The notes under the pieces: model-generated
The model's input: only the letters and a program-made list of their open reading frames with translations
Told to the model about the DNA's origin: nothing
The model's database searches: none
Position numbers and translations under genes: made by a program
From: Hemicordylus capensis
Taxonomy: Eukaryota; Chordata; Lepidosauria; Squamata; Cordylidae
NCBI RefSeq assembly: GCF_027244095.1
Contig: NC_069662.1
Span: 11,744,501 to 11,808,500, forward strand
Direction of reading: 5' to 3'
DNA length: 64,000 bases
Shown: positions 42,766 through 54,073 of the stretch, piece by piece
How the letters are laid out: each line of letters opens with the position of its first letter
Position numbering within the stretch: position 1 is the stretch's first letter

Positions 42766-43465
42766 TGCAGCTTCTTCCATTGTCCTCAAGGCCCTAATTA
42801 AGTACTTGGAAGCAAATCAACTTTACATTTTAGTTTTATCTCATGGATAAAGAATAGACAATACACCTTGAATTTTCTTCCCCATTTATTGATATAGGAG
42901 TTCTTTCCCTTTTTGTTCCATTTCTTCCTCTTGTATCTTGGATGCCACAGGCCACAAGCCACAGGGTTAATTATCTCTGTCATGCCCTGTTAGGATTCAC
43001 TGAGGGGACATCTCTATTTGCAGTCACTTGCAGGAAAAAGTGTAGGCTTTAGAATGGCTGCTTTGTGTGCCAATTTCCCCAGGGATAAATTACAAAAAAT
43101 ATATATTTGAAGCACTAACTTGCTGAACAGCTGTTAATTCTTCAATCTAAAATGGTACAAAATTAGTTTGAATTTCTTTCCATTTGCTGAAAAATACTTT
43201 CCTGTTTATGGCTTGTGGTCAACATCTTCTTATCAGAGCCAAGCAAGACTCTGTGAGTTCAGCTGTCCTGATCAAAGCATCCCTTTCCCTATGCAGAATA
43301 CGTGTCCCATGATGCACTCACAGCCCCAAGAGATTTTCAATGTGCACAAACAAGAGCAAGACCATGGCTGCTGCTGCTGCACTTCCTCCTCCTCCTCTTC
43401 CTCCTCCACCACGTTCCATGCATGGAAACCTGAACAAGATCTCAATAAACACTGACAGCAAAGGG
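42765..43465. repeat. Segmental duplicate, copy 2
   Basis: See copy 1 (38343-39870). It ends at ACACTGACAGCAAAGGG, where copy 1 reads ACACTGGGCCCACAGAAAGGG and enters OR4, so its OR part is gone. A CTGCTG/CCTCCT tract is at 43365-43410. Confidence 0.7.
42780..42860 (-). promoter_or_regulatory. Orphan OR promoter core above OR4
   Basis: TCCTCAAGGCCCTAATTAAG at about 42782-42801 (plus strand) is the same core as at 38.37 kb and contains a perfect TAATTA homeodomain-type site. The flank to about 42.99 kb also matches 38.39-38.58 kb. No donor follows; on the exon side is an unrelated repeat with a duplicated ACTTTCTAAAACCA segment (42.50 and 42.67 kb). It probably served the OR4 ancestor and lost its exon. 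Confidence 0.5.
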
Positions 43466-43504
43466 ATCTAGTAGTGGGTCTGCAGATCTGTTTCTGAAAG
43501 TTCA

Positions 43505-43825
43505 TAGGGACACAGGAGGCTGCCTTATATACCTAGTCAGACCCTTGGTCCATTTATTCAACATTGTCTATACAGACTGGCAGCAGCTTTTCCAAAGTTA
43601 CAGGCAGGAGTCTCTCTCTCAGCCTCATCTTGGAGATGCCAAGGAGGGAACATGAGACCTTCTGTGGGCAAGCATGCTGGTGCTCTTCCCAGAGTGGCAC
43701 CATTCCCAGAAGGGAATGTCGTACAATACTCACACATGTCTCTGATTCAAATGCAATCCACAGTGGACCCTGCTTAGCAAAGGGGACAATTTGTGCTTGC
43801 TACCACAAAACCAGCTCTTCTGGTC
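43505..43825 (-). repeat. Chimeric SINE with 5S rRNA-like head (family S, type 2)
   Basis: GACACAGGAGGCTGCCTTAT at left, head CAGTGGACCCTGCTTAGCAA at right. Confidence 0.78.
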
Positions 43826-43829
43826 TTGT

Positions 43830-44262
43830 GACAGCAATACTGGGGGTTACACTGCCCCTTAAGGAACAAGAACACAGTCTGAACTGTTGGAAATATGACT
43901 CCAGAGTCATAAACTCTCAGCACCAACCAGTCATATTGGCCACTAGGGACATTAGGAGCAGTGGTAGTGCATGTAGGATTGCCCCTTTGTTCTCTCTGTA
44001 CTCTGTCAATCTTGGCTCCCAGTCTGCCCTGATTGGTAGACTGTAGACTGATACTCTTAGGACACTCCCTTCTTTGTTCTCTCTGTTCCTCCTTCCACCA
44101 TGAGATCGCTAGTACAGGGTGCAGGCCTTTCTCTCCAAGTTTGTAGCTTCTTCAAATAAACCTTTACTTGTTTTAGAACTGAAGGAATTGTCTCCAGATC
44201 TCCTCAAGGAGCTCAGTTCTCATCAAACTGGGTTTCTCTGCTAAATAAGAGGTTGATCCAAA
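43830..44262. other. No gene recognised
   Basis: Nothing identified. Confidence 0.5.
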
Positions 44263-44264
44263 CT

Positions 44265-45425
44265 CCCCGCTACATGGACATACTTCTGGATCCTAGCCTT
44301 TCTCTCAGACTGAGGCAGTGCCTGGGAGTGCTTTTTACCAGATTCAGCTGAGGCGCCAGCTGTATCCATTTCTGGAAGAGGATTTCCTTAAAACTGTGGT
44401 GTATGTGCTGGTAGCATCTAGGCTTGACTACTGCATTGTGCTCCACGTACTGCAATGTACTCTATGTATCTTTGAATGCAGTCTGGAAGCTTCAGTTAAT
44501 ATTGAATTCGGTAGCCAGGTTGGTCTCTGGGACAACTTGAAGCACCATATAATTCCTGTTTTAAAATCACTGCCCTGGCTGCTGCTATGTTTTTGAGTGA
44601 AATACCAAGTGCTGGTGATTACCTATAAAGCCCTAAATAGCTCAGGCCTAGGTTAGCCAAGAGAGCTGCCGCATTTGCCCATAACGCAAAACTGCAGTTG
44701 AATAGGCCTGCGGTTCCGCGGATGTTACGTCCGAATGCGGGGAAATGGAATCTGGAGCGGTGACAAAACTGAGGGTTCAGAATTGGAACTCCAATATGAA
44801 CGTTCAGGTTATAGTGAGTTTCATTGCCGCAACCTGAGGTTTGAGGCAGCCTTTGGTATGTCCGAATTCAGAACCGTAGGCTGCTTCCCCTGGAACCAGA
44901 ATTGAGGGAGGAAGCTCCTCCCTCAGCTCCAGAGTGATTGGCTGTGTGGGCTGTCCTTCAGTAAATAATGAAGCCAGCTCCCCCACCTCTCTGAAGTCTT
45001 GCTTACTGCAAATAGACTGCTCTTCTGAACTCCCAAATTTGGACAGGAAAGCGGGGTGAGGAAGGCACAGAACTGTGGGTCCACTGGACCAGCAGTTCTG
45101 TATTACATGTGAATGTGACCAGCGTCTTCTTCTGCACAATTCTCACTGCTTATTAAGGTCATGTAGGGAGGTCCACCTGCAGTTGCAGCTGGAAAATCTG
45201 GCAGCAATTTTGGGTCAGGTCTTCTCTGTAGCTGCCCCTGAGCTTTGGAATACACTCCCTGGTGCGGTATTGTGTTTAACATCTATGGTGGTCTTTTAAA
45301 AAGCCTTAAAAGCATATTTCCTCGACCAGGCTTTTGCTGGATTCCATTAATTGCTTATAATGGATATACACCTCCTTGAGAGATCTTTTTTGTGATTTAG
45401 TATTTAAATGTAATAAACACATACA
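44265..45425 (+). repeat. L2 LINE interrupted by repeat family M
   Basis: L2 text (CTGGTAGCATCTAGGCTTGA; GTTAGCCAAGAGAGCTGCCG) stops near 44680 and resumes near 45125 (GGTCATGTAGGGAGGTCCAC; GTCTTCTCTGTAGCTGCCCC). The insert 44683-45115 contains CGGATGTTACGTCCG and matches 0.95-1.37 kb. Confidence 0.7.
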
Positions 45426-45429
45426 TACT

Positions 45430-45795
45430 TAAATACATAAATAAATACTAAACTTATGGCAATATGTACCAGGACAATGCAATGCAAAGAGCTGATCTGC
45501 CTGTCCACAGTGGCTTTGTGCATCTAGATGAAGAATGGAATTGTTCTTGCAGGTGGCTGCATTTGATAATACTTGTAGGTGGAGGGGATGGTGTTAAAAT
45601 CCAACCCACCCAAAACATTTCATAAATCTGATACTATGCAGGGGGCATGTCTCATGACCCACCCTCTGGCTCCCAACTGGGAATCGGGAGATTTAGACGG
45701 TGCACACACTCCCAATTTCTGGTTGTAAGAACCTGGTTATCTTGAGCTAACCCAAAGTACAACTGGGATTGGCAATCTGGGATTCAGTCTATGGT
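45430..45795. other. 3' flank of OR5, no other gene
   Basis: A MITE-like stretch (GGCTCCCAACTGGGAATCGG) at 45.65-45.79 kb. Confidence 0.45.
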
Positions 45796-45796
45796 T

Positions 45797-45800
45797 GTTT

Positions 45801-45863
<63 letters not shown>
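45797..45863 (+). repeat. (TTTC)n microsatellite
   Basis: About 16 units. Confidence 0.97.
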
Positions 45864-46158
45864 ATTATATTGTTATACTGCCCACTACCAGTGTCTCGGG
45901 GGTGGGGGGTGGGGTTGATCCCAGGTACGTGTTAGGATCTAGCATTGCTGAAAATTTCTACTTTCATATAATTGGAAATTGGAAGCATCTGTGCTATGAA
46001 AATCTCCTGATTCCTATTTCCCCACTCTTGTGAGGGTTGTGAGAAACAGCTCAATAAATATAAACAGTTACTACATGTGTTACTATACAGTTTGAGAAAA
46101 TAGAATTTAAAAAGAAAACAATAAACAAAGCTGCAGTACTGTGTTCTGATTTCCCCCT

Positions 46159-47094
46159 TTACTTTCTCACCAAAGTTATATATTTCTTCAGCAGTCTCCC
46201 CATAGCAACTTTGATCTCCTTGTTCCTCAGGGTGTAGATCATGGGGTTCATCAAGGGAAAGACCACCGTGTGGAAAAAAGCCACCACCTTATCAAAGGGA
46301 AAGTCTTGGAAAGGCCGGCAGTAGACGTAGATGGCAGGGCCAAACATGATGAAGATGATAATGATGTGGGTGATACATGTAGATGAAGCCTTGTTCTTCC
46401 CATGGCTGGAGCCTGTCCTCACCTTAGCCAGCAGGGCCCCATAGGAGATGAGAAGGAGGATGAAGCATGTGGCGATACCAACACCACTGTTGAAGAACAT
46501 GATAAACTCTAGCATGTAGGTGTCAGTGCAGGCCAACTTGATGATCTGGGTGATGTCGCAGAAGAGGTTATCCAGCTCATTGGGGCCACAGAAAGGGAGA
46601 GGGACAATGAGAATGACCTGGATCATGGAGTGCATGAAACCTGCAGTCCACGAACTTACCACCATAGCCCAGCAAACTGCCTTGGTCATCACAGTTGTAT
46701 AGCGCAGTGGGTGGCAGATGGCCACATACCGATCAATCCCCATGGCAATCAGAAGGCACATCTCAGCTGCACCCAGAAAGTGGATGAAGAAAATCTGAAG
46801 CATGCAGCCTGGGTAGGAGATGGTTCTATGGCCAGTGAAGACGTTCATCATAATCTTTGGAGGGGTGACGCAGCTGTAGCAGATGTCCAAGCAGGCCAGG
46901 TGGGCCAGGAAGAAAAACATGGGGGATCCCAGATGGGGGTCATTCCGAATGGTCACAATGATCAGGAAGTTCCCAGGTAGGATGATGATGTAGAAGAGCA
47001 GGAGGAGGGCTGAGAGGAACAGCTGCAGCTCCCAGCTCTGTGATAACCCTTGGAGAACAAATTCTGTTATTACAGTATGATTTCCATATCCCAT
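46159..47094 (-). CDS. OR5: intact olfactory receptor, family 4-like
   Basis: A complete OR of 311 residues when started at MGYGNHTVITEF. The open frame extends 21 codons further upstream to 47157, but that leader crosses the conserved acceptor ATTCCACTGCAG at about 47115, so it is probably intronic. Landmarks: NHT at 5-7, GNFLIIVTI in TM1, SPMFFFLAHLACLD, cysteines 97 and 179, MGIDRYVAICHPLRY, FCDITQIIKLAC, KASSTC, FGPAIYVYCRPF and NPMIYTLRNKEIK. Long stretches are identical to OR6 (loop 2 and TM6-TM7) and the C terminus matches OR3. Its predicted 5' exon is at 50.74-50.95 kb, an intron of about 3.6 kb. Confidence 0.95.
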   Translation of the reverse strand: MGYGNHTVITEFVLQGLSQSWELQLFLSALLLLFYIIILPGNFLIIVTIRNDPHLGSPMFFFLAHLACLDICYSCVTPPKIMMNVFTGHRTISYPGCMLQIFFIHFLGAAEMCLLIAMGIDRYVAICHPLRYTTVMTKAVCWAMVVSSWTAGFMHSMIQVILIVPLPFCGPNELDNLFCDITQIIKLACTDTYMLEFIMFFNSGVGIATCFILLLISYGALLAKVRTGSSHGKNKASSTCITHIIIIFIMFGPAIYVYCRPFQDFPFDKVVAFFHTVVFPLMNPMIYTLRNKEIKVAMGRLLKKYITLVRK

Positions 47095-47237
47095 CCCTAC
47101 AGTGCATGGACCTGCAGTGGAATAAGAGGATGATAAGAATATTTTTCTCCTCCTCATTTTCTCTCACCAACATCTTGTTATACATACATGCTACTAATGG
47201 GTTGTTTGGCTAGGAGAAGAGTGGCTGAGTGATCCAT

Positions 47238-47286
<49 letters not shown>
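47238..47286 (+). repeat. (ATC)n microsatellite
   Basis: About 16 units, 140 bases upstream of OR5. Confidence 0.95.
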
Positions 47287-47334
47287 GTAATAGCAGTTAT
47301 TAAAATATTTATCTCCCACCACTCCAGTACTGCT

Positions 47335-47775
47335 TGTACCGTACTACTGGCTCACAACAGAAAAAACAGTAATACATTTAAAACAATAAAACAAATAAAA
47401 GGCAATGTACAAAAAAAATCAACTAAAACAAAATAAAGCTTAAAAACCCATCAGGCTGTAAGAAAACACATTAAAAAGCCTCTCTAAACAAGTAAGTTGT
47501 AAGATCTTAAAAAACAACAAACACACACACACAACCCTAAGGGAGGGAGCATGGTGAAGCTCTTCTGGGAGGGCATTCCAGACCTGAGGGGCCACAACCA
47601 AAAAGTCTCTGCCACTTGACCCCGCCAACTGAATCTTGGTCAATGGTGGGGCTGAGCAGGGCTTGAGGTGATGAGCGAAGGGCCCTGACAGATTCATATG
47701 GGCAGACACAGTCCAACAGATACCCCAGCCCTAAGCTATGTAGGGCTTTGGCTGGGCTGTATCTTTACAGTCCTT
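47335..47775 (-). repeat. Unclassified interspersed repeat
   Basis: GAGGGCATTCCAGACCTGAG and GCCACAACCAAAAAGTCTCT read, on minus, as FLVVAPQVWNALPEEL, similar in form to the L2 C terminus (VAAPxLWNSLP). Likely a LINE 3' end. Confidence 0.5.
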
Positions 47776-48007
47776 CAGAGCAACTGACAGTTTCAGCTGG
47801 GGTGTAGCAAGGTTGGAATGGGCCCTGGGACAAGAAGCTTAGATGGGCCCCTGGGCTCCTCATCCTCTCCTCCACCCCCATTGCTTAGTTGCAGGAGAAC
47901 TATAAGGACATGGTAAAGAACAGAACATTTTTGACAGTCAATTTCCCTTGCTCCTGTACAAAGAAATATCACACACTCGGCATGCATCCAGACACTCACT
48001 CACTCAT

Positions 48008-48302
48008 TCATAGGAACATAGGAAGCTGCCATATACTGAGTCAGACCATTGGTCTATCTAGCTCAGTATTGTCTTCACAGACTGGCAACGGCTCCTCCAA
48101 GGTTGCAGGCAGGAATATCTCTCAGCCTTATCTTGGAGAAGCCAGGGAGGGAACTTGGAACCTAGATGCTCTTCCCAGAGCGGCTTCATCCCCTGAGGGG
48201 AATATCTTGCAGTGCTCACATGTGGTCTCCCATTCAAATGCAACCAGGGCAGAACCTGCTTAGCTAAGGGGACAAGTCATGCTTGCTACCACCAGATCAG
48301 CT

Positions 48303-48303
<1 letters not shown>
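48008..48303 (-). repeat. Chimeric SINE with 5S rRNA-like head (family S, type 2)
   Basis: ATAGGAAGCTGCCATATACT at left, head AACCAGGGCAGAACCTGCTT at right. Confidence 0.82.

Positions 48304-48309
<6 letters not shown>

Positions 48310-48377
<68 letters not shown>
48310..48377 (+). repeat. (CT)n-(CA)n microsatellite
   Basis: Abuts the head end of the SINE. Confidence 0.95.
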
Positions 48378-48433
48378 TCACACTCTTATGCGAGTTCATT
48401 CCCTTGGCTCAGAAATATCTTTTTAACATACAG

Positions 48434-48795
48434 TGAGGTCATCCACACAATCAAAAACTGTGTTCTACCCAGGTTTGGGAGCTGGGTGTACTCCCAATTT
48501 TCAGTTGTGTGGAAGGAAGGTTAGAGGAAAACCTGGGTACAATTGTGAGTGGTAGCATGGTCAGAAGCAAAACTGGGTAGAAGTGATAGTGTGGAAGCAA
48601 GGTAGGAGGAAAATCTGTGTGATTGTGTGGAAGCAGGGTAGAGGAAAACATGGGTAGCTTTTCCTCCTACCTTGCTTCCATACAATCACTTCTACCCAGG
48701 TTTTCCTCCTATCTTGCTTCCACACACCCCAAAATTGGGAGCGCATCCAGCTTTCAAACCTAGGTAGAACAGTTTTTGATTGTGTGAATGACCTC
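48434..48795. mobile_element. MITE family G-like with 80 bp terminal inverted repeats
   Basis: GAGGTCATCCACACAATCAA at left; the reverse complement of the right end is GAGGTCATTCACACAATCAA and stays similar for about 80 bases. Apparent 3-base duplication AGT. The interior has repeated GTGTGGAAGCA(G/A)GGTAG motifs. Confidence 0.8.
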
Positions 48796-48949
48796 AGTAT
48801 CTCCTACCATCTCCTCATATAGCCATTCAACACCAACAATGAAAAGGGAAGAGCAAGCTGTCGCCCATGGAGCAGGCCCCCCCTCTCCCTCAGGGGCCCA
48901 GGGATTACTGCCCCCTCGGTTCATTACAGCCACACCCCTGGATTTCAGG

Positions 48950-49255
48950 TGAAATGACTTTGTTCACTTAGGGGGCTGTCTTTTGACTGAGTCAGAAGCT
49001 TGGTCCATTTAGCTCCACACTGATGGGCAGCAACTCTCCAAGGTCCCAGGCAAGTGTTTCCCCCAGACCTACACACACCCTTTCATAAACTAGTACAGCA
49101 GAAAGAGAGAAGGTCCTCTATAAGAAGGAGATTTTTTCAAAGTGATATTTTTATTCTGAAACCGGTTGTCTTTGAAAAAAACTTATTTTATCTGTTCAGT
49201 TCTTGTCTCATGAAAACATGCATCACAGTGACATCATCATTTGCAGTCCTAAACA
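48950..49255. other. No gene recognised (OR5 intron)
   Basis: Nothing identified. Confidence 0.5.
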
Positions 49256-49258
49256 TAA

Positions 49259-49708
49259 GGGTCATCCACACAACCCATGAGCAGGGGCTGGGGAGGGCTG
49301 GGGAGAAGGCAGGGACCTGGCTTTCCCCACATGAATGGAGCTGTTCCTGGGCTCCAAAGGGCCACATGCCCACAAGACTGGCACTCAAGTGCTCCAGGAG
49401 TACCAACAGTGGGGGGGGGGGGAAGCAGGCTGGGTCCTCCTGTATCCCACAATGCACAGTGCTAGCAGCATGGTGCATTGCGGGGTTTCTCTGCTGCCGG
49501 GCGCTCCTTCAGCTCGGCTCTATGGAAGTGCAGTGAGGGAAGAAGGTGACATTGCTCCCTCTTCCTTCATATTTAGCCTGGATTTAAAACCCAGGCTACC
49601 CAGCTGAGGAGTGCTGGAATTGGGACCAATCCCAGTGCTTCTCATGAGCAGCTCTGCCTGAGTAGGGCAGAGCTAGCCTGGGTAGAGCTGGTTGTGAGAA
49701 CGACCTCA
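49259..49708. mobile_element. MITE family G, about 0.45 kb
   Basis: Left end AGGGTCATCCACACAACCCA, right end (reverse complement) GAGGTCGTTCTCACAACCAG. Interior has an inverted AATGCACAGTGC/ATGGTGCATTGC pair and a G run at 49410-49422. Confidence 0.6.
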
Positions 49709-49879
49709 TGGAGAATATCATTGGAATCATCTTTGCTAGCTTGAGCTCAATGAAAATAAACCAATGTCCGTCCTCCTAAATGCCTTGAAGTGGGGGTGGG
49801 GGGAGAGAATGCACCCACTGCATATCTCTTGGTTCATTCCTCCACCCCACCTATTCTGGTTAAAATTGAAGTTCTTACA

Positions 49880-50530
49880 AGTGGGATTAGCCCCTCTCAT
49901 TATGATTGATTCCTTTAATTCAAAATGGAAATGGTCCCTTAAGATAAAATCTCAACTTTACAGTATCCCGCTTGAAGAACTTGCTAGGATGGGCTTTACC
50001 ACAGCTATGAAGGTCATTAAACAGTGAATAATCGATACTGACCTACAGGTTGAAGCCTCCAAAATACCTAGAGGTTTGTATATAGGTAACCGGCTCTTCA
50101 ATCTTAAGCCCTCTGATTACCTAAGTAATATAACATTTCCTAAATTTAGGCGTGCCTTGACTCTTGCACGTCTTAATGCTCTTCCAACAGCTGTTCTTAA
50201 GGGAAGGTTCAAGGGGACTCCTTACTCTTCGCGCCTCTGCCCTTGTGGCTCAGGTGCTATTGAGTCCACTGTGCATTTTATTCTTTATTGTGACCTCTAC
50301 AGGGATGCTCGTCTAAATTTTATTTCACCCTGGCTGAAGTCTTTTCCTGGCCGTTCGGATGACTTTTATCTTGATTTACTATTGTCTAAATTTGACATTA
50401 TGAGTACTAATTCTGTCGCCAAGTTTTGTTATATTGCATGCAAGTTGCGTATCGCCATTTTATGATGTCTTTTTCTTTTCTCTTTCTGTTCTGGTCGTTG
50501 ATCGAAATAAAAGCTGACTGACTGACTGAC
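49880..50530 (+). repeat. LINE family P, ORF2 C terminus
   Basis: Reads FPKFRRALTLARLNALPTAV, RLCPCGSGAIESTVHFILYC and SVAKFCYIACKLRIAIL, then AATAAAAGCTGACTGACTGA. The CxCG...H...C module marks the same family as 55.6 and 61.6 kb. Clade not certain (Vingi/Ingi-like is one possibility). Confidence 0.75.
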
Positions 50531-50738
50531 TGTCCTCCACCCCACCCGCTTGCCCACACCCCTTGCCCACAAGCTTTCTTGCTGTGGCAACAAAGAGGAA
50601 GAAGGTAGACAAGAAGGGCACTGGAGAAATGGAGAAGGAGAAAGAAAAGTAAAGTGTGGGGAGGGGGGGAGGAAAAAAGAAAGAAGAGACATGAAAAAGA
50701 AAAGAAGGCTGAAGAGTGGGGATGAAGCATCCACTTAC

Positions 50739-50945
50739 CACCTGTTCTCTCCAGGTGGAAGAAGGCTCCTTCCTCCCCATCGCTATATTACTTCTGGCCC
50801 TAGGAAAGCCAGAGGTGGAGAGGTGTGTATCCAAGGCCATGCTGCGTGCCCTAGGGTGCAGCTCCTACCATTTGTCCCCAAGGCCCTTATTAAAAGAATT
50901 GGCACCAAACGAACATTTCTGTTCAGTTCTACTGCAGGGATTTGG
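50739..50945 (-). promoter_or_regulatory. Predicted 5' exon and promoter core of OR5
   Basis: Core CCCCAAGGCCCTTATTAAAA at about 50876-50895 (plus), followed by GAATTGGCACCAAACGAACA. The donor GTGGTAAGTGGA has its GT at 50737-50738, about 145 bases on. Intron side text (GAAGAAGG, GAGAAAG purine runs on plus, 50.57-50.73 kb) aligns with the OR6 module at 58.94-59.05 kb. The intron to the OR5 acceptor is about 3.6 kb. Confidence 0.68.
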
Positions 50946-51154
50946 ATTAGCTGCGCTCAGTGTTGACACAAGGGCTGGACTTGGTCTTGATCGCTTTAAC
51001 TGGTGGTTTTTAAGTGCAATGTTAATGGGGGATTTATTCTATTTCAGTATGAATATTTTATTATTGTAAGCCACTTTGGGAGCCAGCTGGCTCAAAAGTG
51101 GCATCAAAGTGGAAGAAGAAATCAATACAATTACACAGACTGCTGCTGCTACTA

Positions 51155-51290
51155 CTACTACGAATATTTATATACCGCTCTTCAACCAAAGTTCTCAACG
51201 TGGTCTACACAGAAAAATAAATAATATATAAATTAAGTGGCCACTTTCCTCAAAGAGCTCACAATCTAAAACCTTCTGCCTGATCCAGCA
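51155..51290 (-). repeat. Repeat family T, partial
   Basis: ATTTATATACCGCTCTTCAA, TTCTCAACGTGGTCTACACA, GAGCTCACAATCTAAAACC. Confidence 0.7.
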
Positions 51291-51294
51291 ATGC

Positions 51295-51795
51295 AGTTCT
51301 TAGGTTCTTAAAGACTTAGAGCCAATGAAAATATCTCTCTCTGCTCTGTGAGAGAAGCTGATGGACTGTGAATTCTATTCACGTCAAAGCAGGGATTTGA
51401 TTTCAAGCTTCCCATAATCAGACTCATTGCATTGTTCAAAGTGCACTATTATTGTTTCATATTTTACTGCAAGTCAGATCATGGGTGTCTGGAGTGGGGG
51501 GATGTGGGGTAACTGCCCCTTCTGGACTGAGCCAGACCCATTGAATCCAGTGGGGCTTACTCCCAGGTAAGTGGGTAGGATTGCAGTCTTTGCACACACA
51601 CACCCCAGAAAAAGTCCTGCAGAGAACTATGAGTCAGGTATATCTAATTGGGTTACGTTACTTTTTTCATGTGAACAGATTGCTCTAAAGAAGACATCCC
51701 CTGAAAAAAAGCCTTGATCACCTTTTTTTTTTTGTTACTGTTCATACCTGTTTGTTGCCTGATTTCCAACTGCTTCAGCACCATTTTTAAAACAA
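51295..51795. other. No gene recognised
   Basis: Includes GTGGGGCTTACTCCCAGGTA at 51554, part of a dispersed repeat also in the foldback at 31.58 kb. Confidence 0.45.
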
Positions 51796-51799
51796 GTTT

Positions 51800-52405
51800 T
51801 TCTTGCTGCAAACCATTATCCAAGATAATGTGGGGGTCTATGTGCGGCTGCCTTTGTATGTAGTCTGGAAACTGCAGTTAGTCCAGAATGCGGCGGCCAG
51901 ATTGGTCTCTGGGTCATCTCAGAGAGACCATATCACTCCCATCTTAAAAGATCTACACTGGCTGCCAATAAGTTTCAGGGAAAGTACAAGGTTTGGGTTA
52001 TAACCTATAAAGCCTTAAACAGCTTGGGCCCTGGGTATTTAAGAGAACACCTTCTTTGCTATGAACCACACCGCCCATTGAGATCATCTGGAGAGGTTCG
52101 TCTGCAGTTGCCACCAGCTCATCTGGTGGATACTTGGGGACAGGCCTTCTCCATTGCTGCCCCGAGGTTTTGGAACACACTTCCTGATGAAATAAGAGCC
52201 TCTCCATCTCTTACAACTTTTAAAAAGGCAGTCAAGACGCATTAGTTCACCCAGGCTTTTAATTAGACATTGTTTTAACTGTGTTTTAATTGTGTTTTGA
52301 TACTGTAGTTTAAACATTTTAAATTTTAATGTGTTAATCTTTTTATTGGTTTTTATTGTCTTGTAAATCGCCCAGAGAACCCCTGTTTTGGGCGGTATAA
52401 AAATG
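51800..52405 (+). repeat. L2 LINE ORF2 3' end
   Basis: Reads VWKLQLVQNAAARLVSGSSQ, RDHITPILKDLHWLPISF, GPGYLREHLLCYEPHRPLRS, GEVRLQLPPAHLVDTWGQAF and FWNTLPDEIRASPSLTTFKK. The tail CCCTGTTTTGGGCGGTATAA continues into (GATA)n at 52406-52455. Confidence 0.9.
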
Positions 52406-52406
52406 T

Positions 52407-52454
<48 letters not shown>

Positions 52455-52624
52455 TAAAAATAATCAGGGATCCCATTCTGAAGGCAGTGATGTCATGGTA
52501 AGCAATCATATTTAGTTACATAAGCAGTCATGTTTAGTTACAAGATGACTTCACAAAGCCATTTCAGAATGAGGCCAGTACTGTCTTTTCACACCAGACA
52601 ACTTAGTCAGATTTGGCTACATGG

Positions 52625-53300
52625 CAGGGATGTGCATGGTCCGGACCGGTCTGGACCGGCACCGAGGGGGGGGTCTCCCTTTAAGGGCGGGGGGGTAGAA
52701 CTTACCCCTCCCGCCGCTCTTCCCCCTCCGGCACTGAATCTGCTTGCCAGGTTTCTGGGGCACGAACCAGTCCGGAGGCCATGTTGGAGGCCTCTGGACA
52801 GGTTCAGATCTGGACCGGACCGGACCGGTCCGGCAGTCCGGCACCGAGGGGGGGTCTCCCTTTAAGGGTGGGGGGTAGAACTGACCCCTCCCGCCACTTT
52901 TCCCCCTCCGGCGCTGTCTTTTTATGTGAAGATTTTGGGGCGGCAGCATTCTTCGCTGCCGCCCCTGCCCCCGTCGTCACCCGGCAGTCTTCCTCAGAGC
53001 AGTATGCATGCGTGCACGGCAGAGTGCATACGGCCTACGTCATGTAGGCGGCGCGCGCACGGTGGCGACAGGCGTGCGCACGCCGCCCCGCGCGCATGCG
53101 TACTACTCTGAGGAAGACTGCCGGGCGACGATGGGGGCAGGGGCGGCAGCGAAGAACGCTGCCACCCCAAAATCTTCACATAAAAAGACAGCGCCGGAGG
53201 GGGGAAAGCGGCGGGAGGGGTAAGTTCTACCCCCCCACCCTTAAAGGGAGACCCCCCCCTCGGTGCCGGTCCAGACTAGTCTGGACCATGCACATCCCTA
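52625..53300. mobile_element. GC-rich hAT-type foldback element
   Basis: 676 bp with exact 8-base duplication CTACATGG (52617-52624, 53301-53308). Ends CAGGGATGTGCATGGTCC and GGACCATGCACATCCCTA. A near-perfect palindrome of about 220-base arms centres near 53.05 kb, and the GGTCTCCCTTTAAGGG block also recurs directly at 52.67 and 52.85 kb. The GC and CpG content is far above its surroundings. Confidence 0.9.
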
Positions 53301-53309
53301 CTACATGGC

Positions 53310-54070
53310 ACTGTTACACAGCACATTCAGAATGATTTGGCATCACAAGGCCAATTCAAAATGAGGCCAATGTTGTCTTTTCACACTGAATGGATAGCCA
53401 TGTAGCTTACCAATCCAATTTGGCTTCATGGCAATGTCAAAAAGCCAATTCAGAGAGAGAGTAATGCCTCCTGCCTTCTTGGTGAACACTTCAACTATTT
53501 TTCACTGTTCTCCCAAACTGCTCAAAGGGGTAAGGATCTGGAATTTCTGACTGCTTGAGGATGTGGGGAGCATGTAACAGAAGAATAGACAAGGAGATTA
53601 TCAATTTTACCATCCGGTTGCATGAGTTTATTTATTTAAAACACACACTTTATTAGGAAAATAGAATGTACAGCCATATTTCCAGTACATGAAGCTGTCT
53701 AAAAAGAGGAGCAGATGTGCTCCAAGATTTAAGATTTGAATATTTTGGCAAAAACCACAGCAATGCTACATGGTTAATACAGTATACCAGAACAAATGGA
53801 AGATCTATTTTGTTCTATTTTTCTATTTTCTTTCCCCAACACATAATGATTTTGACCAGCTATTATGCAGATATGACAAAATTACTACACCATAGAATGC
53901 AGTCTGGAGGGTTGCTCTATATCAATTATTTTCAACAAGCAATTAGGGTTGGTAGAGATGTTACAAACCGTAGTCCATAAACTGACACAGTTAATGCACA
54001 ATTACCACTCAGATTCTACTGTGTTCCTGCAAAGTTAATCCAAGAACTTAGAATTAAAAAGCAAAAAAGT
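53310..54070. other. 3' flank of OR6, no other gene
   Basis: 53.34-53.44 kb repeats 52.55-52.62 kb (AATTCAAAATGAGGCCAATG versus ATTTCAGAATGAGGCCAGTA), a local direct repeat on either side of the foldback element. Confidence 0.5.
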
Positions 54071-54073
54071 CTA

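Larger units (their letters stand above)
47797..48940. mobile_element. hAT-type element family K, split by two insertions
   Basis: Left end CTGGGGTGTAGCAAGGTTGG, right end CAGCCACACCCCTG; flanks AGTTTCAG and GATTTCAG share six bases. The interior holds a family S SINE (48008-48303), a CT/CA microsatellite and a MITE (48431-48798). Confidence 0.7.

Noticed and set aside
46159-47157. OR5 with 21 extra N-terminal residues
   Set aside because: The extension crosses the conserved splice acceptor and has no similarity to other ORs; start set at 47094.
52625-53300. CpG island promoter
   Set aside because: The GC-rich block is bounded by an exact target duplication and inverted ends, so it is a transposon.
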